Shown: positions 7,853-13,172 of the stretch, in pieces
Position numbering within the stretch: position 1 is the stretch's first letter
How the letters are laid out: the number at the start of each line of letters is the position of its first letter
Assembly (NCBI GenBank): GCA_002499545.1
Contig: DAME01000046.1
Span: 1,887-15,058, forward strand
From: Euryarchaeota archaeon UBA88
Lineage (GTDB): Archaea > Thermoplasmatota > Poseidoniia > Poseidoniales > Poseidoniaceae
Length of the DNA stretch: 13,172 nucleotides
Direction: 5' to 3'
Made by a program: the position numbers and the translations under genes
The notes under the pieces: generated by a model
Told to the model about the DNA's origin: nothing
What the model saw: only the letters and a program-made list of their open reading frames with translations
Database searches by the model: none

Positions 7853-7954
7853 GTTGATGGCTCACTGCCGCCCCAAAAAAAGGAACCTATACTTTGGAAC
7901 GGTCAAGAGCATTCAAGGGGTTCTTTTGTAGAGGATAAGGGTCTGTCAAACGAT
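7853..7954. promoter_or_regulatory. Divergent spacer between uvrC and the STAND regulator
   Basis: This 102-bp spacer must hold promoters for both genes. The best TATA-like stretch is CCTATACTTT at 7886-7895, next to an A-tract (7875-7881). For the rightward gene it would place transcription start near 7915-7920 with a leader of about 35-40 nt; read on the other strand it lies about 35-45 bp from the uvrC ATG. Purine-rich GAGG (7931-7934) is too far from the GTG start to be a convincing ribosome binding site. The assignment is by eye. Confidence 0.35.
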
Positions 7955-10168
7955 GTGTCCGTTGACCTCACGACTCCGCAGGAGCGAATCTTGCACCACC
8001 TCGGTCAATTTTCATCGGATCTTGAGACAGCATGGGATGTACCCCGCGACCTCTCGTTACCGGGGTTGAGTGATGCACTTGGCGTGGTACGTTCCGCACT
8101 CAACATCCCACTCAGTCTGTTGGAAGAAACTGGCATGGTCACCAAACGAATGGCGCACGTCATTGGAACTGGAACTCGGCGAAGAAACGTGTTTCACCTC
8201 ACCGAGCAAGGTAGGATTGCAGTTCAGAGCATCGGTAAGCAGTCACTTAAACCTCGTAATAAAAAGTCCTCAACAATGCACGGTGAAGTTCCAACTCTGG
8301 GTGTAGTTCACGGTCGAGAAGGTGTGTTGAACGAGCTTGAATCATCGCTCTTTGATGCGCACAGTATCGTGTTGAGTGGCCTGCCAGGGATTGGAAAGTC
8401 GACCGTTGGGTCTGCGCTGTTCCAAGCATTGGCACACTCTGGAAAAACGGTGCGATGGTTCACTGCCGACGAATTCTCTGACCTTCATGCCATGGGTATC
8501 GGTATGGAATTCGAGGCACCTTTACCCAGCAACATACAGGCATTTTGCGAATACGTTGCCAATCGTTATCGAGGGGAGATTCTCTTCCTCGACGACGTCC
8601 ACGCGGTTTCGCTTCGTCACTTCGAATCCTTTTCACAGTTCATTCATCAAATGGAATTGCTTGAAGGACCTCAAATGGTCCTCATAGGACGAGAGCCGCT
8701 CGCATTTTCAGACCAGATTGCACGCATACCGCTTTCATCTTTGGAACATGCAGCAGCAGTTGAGTTACTCGGCGACGAGCATTCTGAAAACGAACGCCTG
8801 CACATCGTTGAACGGTTAGGGGGACATCCATTGGCAATCCTCCTCCATCATTCCGAAAGTGAACTTCCAGAATCGAGTCAAGATATTCAGATGTATGTCG
8901 AAAACGTCGTGATGTCCTCGCTTGATGACGCTACCAAGTCCAGTCTCGACCATTTCGTTGTTTTACCGATGCCAATATCTGCTTCCAAAGTTGCCGACAG
9001 CGATGCTGTGAGCGTACTGGATGAGCATGCATTCCTTCGATGGACCGACCAATCCGATAGGATGGAGGTTCAACATCTCATACGAAACGTTCGGCGCGCA
9101 ATGCTTGATGAGCATGAAAAGCAACGACTCCATGAAGCTGCTATCGCTCATTGGACAACGATTGCGACCTCTCCTGAAGATCACCTCCACCTACTCTACC
9201 ATCGAATCAGTGCGCAATCAACCGGTTTAGAACACCACTGTCAGCACGCTGTCGAGGTGTTTGGTTCAACCCATAGCGGGGCTTTAGCGGTACTTCTTGA
9301 ACACGCAATTGAGGTTGAACCCTCTTCTTCGCATTTGCATTTCCTTGCATCAAAGGTTGCGCTCGAACGGTGCGAGACCTCCCACGTCCATCGATACATG
9401 TCGGTGATTGAAGATGTTGAACAGCGGAGCGAGATCGAGATTGGCTTGGCTCATCTTGAAGGACGCGTCCATGATGCTGAAGCCTCAATCGAAGCCGCCC
9501 TTCAAAACGGTACTCAAGCAGAAAAAAACCGCGTTGCTCTCTCGGCAGCATCCCGCCGTCTTGACGATCGATTACCGCATACGAATCCCGCCAAATTACT
9601 TCATGATGTCAATCAATACCTCTCGCACGTTTCTCTTCCAGACCAGATTCAGCAACGAGAAGTGACACTTGTGGCACTTACCATGGTTCAACATTCTGCT
9701 GCGCTTGTTGAAGGTGATACGAACAAGGCAGAACACCTTCGAACATCGCTATCGACAATCTCTGGGTTCGACGATGCACTGATGCTTGGACTTCAGGCTA
9801 AAGCGAATTTGGTACTTGCTAAAGAAGTTCCGTCGCAATTAGAAGCCGCCATACAATTGACGAACAAGGCACTTGCTAAACAAACCCACTCAGTTCATCG
9901 AACTGCACTGCAATTGTTCATGGTTGAGACGCTGATTGCATTCGACCCCGACCGAGCACGGGTTGTGTTTGATGGAATTGAGTTACCCAACGACGTCACC
10001 AGCATAGTCATTCATCATCGGATCAGTGCCCGATGGTGGTATTGCAAATCGAAATTGTATCCTTCAACAGCGCTTGCTTCGCTGAAGGAAGCCATCACAC
10101 TCCATCGTGCGGCTGGATGCTCGCGTGCGGCAAGGCTCCTAGAAGCAGAAATGCATGCGATGTTGTGA
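7955..10168 (+). CDS. Winged-helix / STAND ATPase / helical-repeat regulator
   Basis: Three parts are visible in this 737-residue cytosolic protein. Residues 8-95 form a winged helix-turn-helix typical of archaeal regulators (VPRDLSLPGLSDALGV, then GMVTKRMAHVIGTGTRRRNVFHLTEQG). Residues 116-300 form a P-loop NTPase of the STAND/NB-ARC type: HGRE (119-122), Walker A GLPGIGKST (142-150), Walker B ILFLDDVHA (209-217), a GR sensor (245-246) and GGHPLA (289-294), the STAND GxP motif. Residues from about 400 to 737 are alpha-helical and TPR-like, probably the signal-binding arm. STAND proteins stay off in the ADP state and oligomerise when ligand and ATP bind, so a ligand-controlled transcription switch is likely (family knowledge plus inference). 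The start is GTG at 7955; an ATG overlapping it at 7953 is in another frame. The stop abuts the last base of the convergent RAM gene. No nuclease, TIR or protease effector is fused, so it is not an obvious defence (Avs-like) protein. Confidence 0.88.
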   Translation: MSVDLTTPQERILHHLGQFSSDLETAWDVPRDLSLPGLSDALGVVRSALNIPLSLLEETGMVTKRMAHVIGTGTRRRNVFHLTEQGRIAVQSIGKQSLKPRNKKSSTMHGEVPTLGVVHGREGVLNELESSLFDAHSIVLSGLPGIGKSTVGSALFQALAHSGKTVRWFTADEFSDLHAMGIGMEFEAPLPSNIQAFCEYVANRYRGEILFLDDVHAVSLRHFESFSQFIHQMELLEGPQMVLIGREPLAFSDQIARIPLSSLEHAAAVELLGDEHSENERLHIVERLGGHPLAILLHHSESELPESSQDIQMYVENVVMSSLDDATKSSLDHFVVLPMPISASKVADSDAVSVLDEHAFLRWTDQSDRMEVQHLIRNVRRAMLDEHEKQRLHEAAIAHWTTIATSPEDHLHLLYHRISAQSTGLEHHCQHAVEVFGSTHSGALAVLLEHAIEVEPSSSHLHFLASKVALERCETSHVHRYMSVIEDVEQRSEIEIGLAHLEGRVHDAEASIEAALQNGTQAEKNRVALSAASRRLDDRLPHTNPAKLLHDVNQYLSHVSLPDQIQQREVTLVALTMVQHSAALVEGDTNKAEHLRTSLSTISGFDDALMLGLQAKANLVLAKEVPSQLEAAIQLTNKALAKQTHSVHRTALQLFMVETLIAFDPDRARVVFDGIELPNDVTSIVIHHRISARWWYCKSKLYPSTALASLKEAITLHRAAGCSRAARLLEAEMHAML

Positions 10169-10402
10169 TTAGAGTTCAGCACCGATCAGTGTTTTTGTAT
10201 CAGCGATACCGTCCAAAATACGAATTTCTTCAACAATGCAGCGCGTCAAGGCATATTCGTCATCTGCTTGGACTCGAGCGATGAGGTCGTACTCTCCAAA
10301 GAGCATCCATCGGTCGGTGACGAACTGAATCGAGTCCAGTGCTGCTCGCACCTCGTTTTCGCTCCCAGGTTGCGTTGTAATGAGTACAAATCCTATCGCC
10401 AT
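10169..10402 (-). CDS. Stand-alone Lrp/AsnC ligand-binding (RAM) domain protein, copy A
   Basis: This 77-residue protein is just the RAM (regulation of amino-acid metabolism) domain of Lrp/AsnC regulators, without the DNA-binding helix-turn-helix. Diagnostic pieces are the first strand GFVLITTQPG (4-13), the central LFGEYDLIARVQADD (34-48) and the closing GIADTKTLIGAEL (65-77). Such stand-alone domains form beta-alpha-beta-beta-alpha-beta dimers and higher rings that bind amino acids or other small molecules; they may associate with full-length Lrp proteins or act as sensors. It aligns without gaps to copy B with 30 of 77 residues identical. The start is fixed by a strong GAGGTG site 5 nt upstream that overlaps the stop codon of copy B, so translation is probably coupled. 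Its stop (10169) directly adjoins the stop of the convergent STAND gene. Confidence 0.9.
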   Translation of the reverse strand: MAIGFVLITTQPGSENEVRAALDSIQFVTDRWMLFGEYDLIARVQADDEYALTRCIVEEIRILDGIADTKTLIGAEL

Positions 10403-10407
10403 TGTAA

Positions 10408-10413
10408 CACCTC
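10408..10413 (-). promoter_or_regulatory. Ribosome binding site of RAM copy A, overlapping the stop of copy B
   Basis: The minus strand reads GAGGTG, then TTACA, then ATG. The first two bases of this near-ideal archaeal site lie within the TGA of the upstream RAM gene (10412-10414), an arrangement that favours re-initiation by ribosomes ending on copy B. Confidence 0.75.
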
Positions 10414-10645
10414 AATATTCGACTGCAATCAGCGTCTGCGTATCTTTTACTCCGGTGATTTTACGGAAATCCGCAATGAGCATTGCAGCTAGGCTTTTGG
10501 AATCTTCAGCCGACAGCCGTACCAGTAAATCGAATTCACCGTACAGTGCATGGACCTCTGCAACAGCATCGTTTTCCATGAGTGCAAGGTATACCTCTCT
10601 CTCGTGAGCAGGCTGAGTTTTGAACAGCACAAACGCTTCGGGCAT
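10412..10645 (-). CDS. Stand-alone Lrp/AsnC ligand-binding (RAM) domain protein, copy B
   Basis: This is the first gene of the two-gene RAM operon and is also 77 residues with no DNA-binding domain. The same elements occur at the same positions as in copy A: AFVLFKTQPA (4-13), LYGEFDLLVRLSAED (34-48) and GVKDTQTLIAVEY (65-77). The variable positions fall mainly in the first helix (residues 19-33) and the second (49-64), so the dimer surface and the ligand pocket may differ between the copies. The tandem order and the 9-bp gap suggest duplication followed by divergence and equal expression; a heteromeric A/B ring is possible but untested. The start at 10645 has only weak upstream complementarity to 16S rRNA (GGA, 6 nt away). 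The promoter should lie in the 115-bp spacer shared with the divergent beta-helix gene. Confidence 0.9.
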   Translation of the reverse strand: MPEAFVLFKTQPAHEREVYLALMENDAVAEVHALYGEFDLLVRLSAEDSKSLAAMLIADFRKITGVKDTQTLIAVEY

Positions 10646-10760
10646 AGTGTTTCCAACTGAAGGCCGGTCTTATTGCTTGCGAATGAAAAATCTTCATCCA
10701 ACGATGCATACATTCACATCCAGTCGAACCTTTCAAGTGTGTTCGGTCCAGCCATGTGAC
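10646..10760. promoter_or_regulatory. Divergent spacer between the RAM operon and the beta-helix gene
   Basis: This 115-bp spacer must carry promoters for both directions. AT-rich stretches lie at about 10678-10694 (GAATGAAAAATCTTC region) and 10706-10716 (GCATACATTC region); the latter is about 50 bp before the rightward ATG and could be its TATA element. Neither is a strong match. The last ten bases contain ATGTGAC, a start codon followed immediately by a stop, just before the true start. No inverted repeat that would mark an operator was found by eye. Confidence 0.3.
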
Positions 10761-13172
10761 ATGGATAACACAAAAAGCACTGCGATTTGCGTTTTCCTCG
10801 TACTTCTGATGATTCTAACGCCGTTGAGCGCTCTGCTTTCTCATGAGGAATCCCGCATTACTTTGGTTGATGAACAATCCATTTTTCCTGCCGAGGGACG
10901 GGCTCAAACCACATGGAGTGGTTCGGTCACAGTGACTTCATCACACACCGTATCTGTTTTTGATGAACTGATTATTTCTGCATGCACCAATGTTGAGATG
11001 GGCTCCGGAGCTCGAATTTATGTCGAAGGTCGCCTCACAGTTGAGGGTACTAAAGCCTGCCCAGTGACCCTTTCTTCGCTCACAGGAGCGGACCACGAAG
11101 GCATCCAGTTCAACAGCAGTTCAAATTCACGAGGCTCGGTTCTGAACAATCTGACCGTCACCGATTCAATTTATTCAATCACCATGTACGGCAGTGATCC
11201 CGTGATTCACAATTTGACACTGAACAACCCAGACCGTGTTGGCATTGACCTGTTTGGCTCATCCACGCCGTATATTTACGACCTTGTCATCAATCAAGCG
11301 GGTCGACTTCTCCCTCTCCAGAACGACTGGCGCTACGGCATTGGTCTCTCGGTCGGCGACGGGTCCACTCCGGTGCTCGACGGTGCGATTTTCACCGACC
11401 ACCTCACCCGTGCGCTCAACATTTGGGGCGGTTCGGGAGGGGTTTTCAGGAACATTGTGATGGACAACATCAGTGGCTCGTCTTGGGTCACCTCAGCGGG
11501 TGTATGGGTCGAGGACAGTCAACCACTGTTGACCAATCTAACCATCGACAAATCGGATAACGGTGTTGCAGTCCGTCACATCGATAATGACGGGTATACC
11601 CGGGCTGTTTTTCGAGATACAACCATCACGAATTCGATGTACCGAGGCGTGTATGTGGACAAAGAAAACCATTCCGATTATTCAAATTATGAAACCGCCG
11701 ATTTCACCAACCTAACCGTCACTGGTACCGGCGGACCCGATTCGAAAACCCCGGGCATTGCTTTTGCTGCAATCGACGTGAATGCAACCGGGGCATGGTT
11801 CGAAAATACACTGGTTGAAAATGCCTCATCGGTCGGCGTACGCTTGTATTACACCGATTCATCAACGACCTTCCGCAACCTCACTATTCGAGACACTGGT
11901 GACCTTAACAATGGCCCGCACGAAGCGGGTTTGGCGGTGACATGGACGTTTGCATCACCGACATTTGAAGATCTTGAAATCTCAGGTTCGGTTGGCTCAG
12001 GCGTTCACACTTACAAGTCGACTTTAGGTGGAAGTGAATGGTACCTGCATAACAATTCCAAAGACGGAATGTACCTCGATTATTCATCGGTAGCAGTCAA
12101 TGAATTGCTGCTTGAAAACAATTCTGAATCCGGCGCTCATCTTCTTGACAACCTCGACACCTTGCTTGAGAACCTCACCTCACAGTTCAACGGCTTTTCA
12201 GGAACCGATGACAATCAGAAAGCCGGTGTGTTCTTCGACCGTTCAAAAACGGTCACTCATCCACAACTTGACGTTGGATGCAAGAACTGTACTGTGACCA
12301 ATTCAGCAGGTTCAGGCGTCTATATTCGAGACTCAGCCGACCTCTGGTTGTCCGACCTTCATTTGGCCGAGAATCACCCAGGCCATGCACCGTTTGATGC
12401 AGATAACTCCGGGCTGACACTCGGTCAACAAGGTGGTGTGATCCACGTTCACAATCTCACAATTCACACCGAGCGAACCGGCACTTCAAACAATCCTGCC
12501 ATGCTGCTGCAAAATGTTGCTGCAAACCTCGATTCTATCGCCTTGAATGGCAATCATTCTGGCATCCAATGGGACGGTCAAAACAACAACAATTACCCTT
12601 CGATTCTCAGCAACTCAATTCTCTCAGGTACTGGCTGTCTTACCGTTTCAAACCATCAAGCATTGAGCGGAAGTGGCAATACTATCGCCGCCAGTTGTAC
12701 CGGTACGCTGCAACTCATTAACAGCCAAGTGAACTGGTCAGGATTGACCGATATGGATGCTACATTGATGCAACTTGACTCAACCTCAAATTTGCATCTA
12801 CATCAGCCAGTCGACATTGATCTTGCTTCTTCGGTTTCAACCATTGCGTCGGGTGCGAGCGTAGATGTTGCTTTCGACCTTACAGTTTGGGTGATTAACA
12901 ACCAAAGTAACGGCGTTCCTCGGGCCAATGTTGGAGCAACTTTCTCTCAATTCCAAACTGCAGTACAAGATTCAACTGACGACCTTGGCTACCTCTTTCT
13001 TCCAGACTTTGTTGGGCAACGATGGACCAATACGGGTGCTTCTGGTATCACTACAGTAGCCGTCTCTTGCGGTTATGATAGCATTTCAAATTCGACCAAC
13101 GTGTCACTTGACCAAGACCGATTTGTCAATTGCGTTCTGCCGCTTGACAATCAACCACCCTTTTTGATGTGG
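10761..13172 (+). CDS. Secreted parallel beta-helix surface protein, 3' end outside the window
   Basis: The frame is open from ATG 10761 to the last base, giving 804 codons with no stop. A signal peptide is visible (K5, hydrophobic core 8-26, likely cleavage near 24-28). From about residue 55 to 680 the sequence repeats short strands with turns such as NLTV, SGV and GVYI, typical of right-handed parallel beta-helices (pectate-lyase-like/PbH1 repeats, as in NosD and archaeal surface proteins). Residues about 695-795 look like an Ig-like beta-sandwich (DLTVWVINNQSNGVPRANVG, then DDLGYLFLPDF). The following DNQPPFLMW suggests another domain outside the window. About twenty N-x-S/T sequons occur, seven of them NLT. 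Eight cysteines in the mature part form four close pairs (75/100, 507/510, 626/646, 770/791). No catalytic residues were identified, so carbohydrate binding, adhesion or a structural role are all possible. No clear ribosome binding site precedes the start. Confidence 0.88.
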   Translation, partial: MDNTKSTAICVFLVLLMILTPLSALLSHEESRITLVDEQSIFPAEGRAQTTWSGSVTVTSSHTVSVFDELIISACTNVEMGSGARIYVEGRLTVEGTKACPVTLSSLTGADHEGIQFNSSSNSRGSVLNNLTVTDSIYSITMYGSDPVIHNLTLNNPDRVGIDLFGSSTPYIYDLVINQAGRLLPLQNDWRYGIGLSVGDGSTPVLDGAIFTDHLTRALNIWGGSGGVFRNIVMDNISGSSWVTSAGVWVEDSQPLLTNLTIDKSDNGVAVRHIDNDGYTRAVFRDTTITNSMYRGVYVDKENHSDYSNYETADFTNLTVTGTGGPDSKTPGIAFAAIDVNATGAWFENTLVENASSVGVRLYYTDSSTTFRNLTIRDTGDLNNGPHEAGLAVTWTFASPTFEDLEISGSVGSGVHTYKSTLGGSEWYLHNNSKDGMYLDYSSVAVNELLLENNSESGAHLLDNLDTLLENLTSQFNGFSGTDDNQKAGVFFDRSKTVTHPQLDVGCKNCTVTNSAGSGVYIRDSADLWLSDLHLAENHPGHAPFDADNSGLTLGQQGGVIHVHNLTIHTERTGTSNNPAMLLQNVAANLDSIALNGNHSGIQWDGQNNNNYPSILSNSILSGTGCLTVSNHQALSGSGNTIAASCTGTLQLINSQVNWSGLTDMDATLMQLDSTSNLHLHQPVDIDLASSVSTIASGASVDVAFDLTVWVINNQSNGVPRANVGATFSQFQTAVQDSTDDLGYLFLPDFVGQRWTNTGASGITTVAVSCGYDSISNSTNVSLDQDRFVNCVLPLDNQPPFLMW

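Noticed and set aside
7871..7882. A7 tract before uvrC as a terminator
   Set aside because: It lies in a divergent spacer upstream of both genes, so no transcript should end there; it fits promoter-proximal DNA better.
9207..9551. 114-codon minus-strand frame opposite the STAND gene
   Set aside because: The Arg/Gln-rich composition and lack of a ribosome binding site fit an antisense shadow.
7955..10168. STAND protein as an antiphage (Avs-like) defence gene
   Set aside because: There is no nuclease, TIR, protease or membrane-pore effector; the N-terminal output is a winged helix, and no other defence gene is nearby.
10489..10736. Minus-strand frames starting at 10713 and 10736
   Set aside because: They overlap RAM copy B in other frames and their translations lack any domain, whereas the copy B frame is a clear RAM domain.
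1..13172. tRNA, CRISPR array, insertion sequence or integrase
   Set aside because: By eye no cloverleaf, regularly spaced direct repeats, terminal inverted repeats or transposase/integrase motifs were found; a tRNA scan would be the decisive test.

Overview
The window most likely comes from an uncultured planktonic euryarchaeon of the Thermoplasmatota, probably Marine Group II/III (Poseidoniia-like). This is inferred from gene content, not from a marker-gene tree. The archaeal signals are: a Taw2/Tyw2-type wybutosine enzyme, which is found in Archaea and Eukarya; two stand-alone Lrp/AsnC ligand-binding (RAM) proteins; an archaeal-type winged-helix plus STAND ATPase; archaeal-style GGTGA/GAGGTG ribosome binding sites; and large signal-peptide-bearing surface proteins rich in N-glycosylation sequons. 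GC content looks close to 50%. Genes are packed very tightly, with divergent starts or convergent stops that touch or overlap. No tRNA, rRNA, CRISPR array, transposase or phage gene was seen.

Layout. Positions 22-824 (minus strand): a four-helix membrane protein followed by a 96-residue unknown, probably one operon. Positions 834-1823 (plus): an exported, membrane-anchored cyclophilin. Positions 1794-3053 (minus): Taw2, whose 3' end overlaps the cyclophilin gene by 30 bp. Positions 3052-6114 (plus): a 1020-residue single-pass surface protein whose start codon overlaps the largest Taw2 start codon. Positions 6125-7852 (minus): UvrC. After a 102-bp divergent spacer, positions 7955-10168 (plus) encode a 737-residue winged-helix/STAND ATPase/helical-repeat regulator. 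Its stop codon directly abuts the end of a two-gene minus-strand operon of paralogous 77-residue RAM proteins (10169-10645). After a 115-bp divergent spacer, a secreted parallel beta-helix protein starts at 10761 and is still open at the right edge (804 codons seen).

How the genes relate. Three themes recur. Surface/export: the cyclophilin, the 1020-residue protein and the beta-helix protein all carry signal peptides, and all their mature-region cysteines fall into closely spaced pairs, as expected if they form disulfides outside the cell. Regulation: the STAND protein and the two RAM proteins are all likely sensors, though they are convergent and so not one operon. Housekeeping: UvrC (nucleotide excision repair) and Taw2 (tRNA-Phe wybutosine). 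I do not see a clear multi-gene defence or mobile system. The least-described items are the STAND regulator, the tandem RAM pair, and the two large surface proteins.
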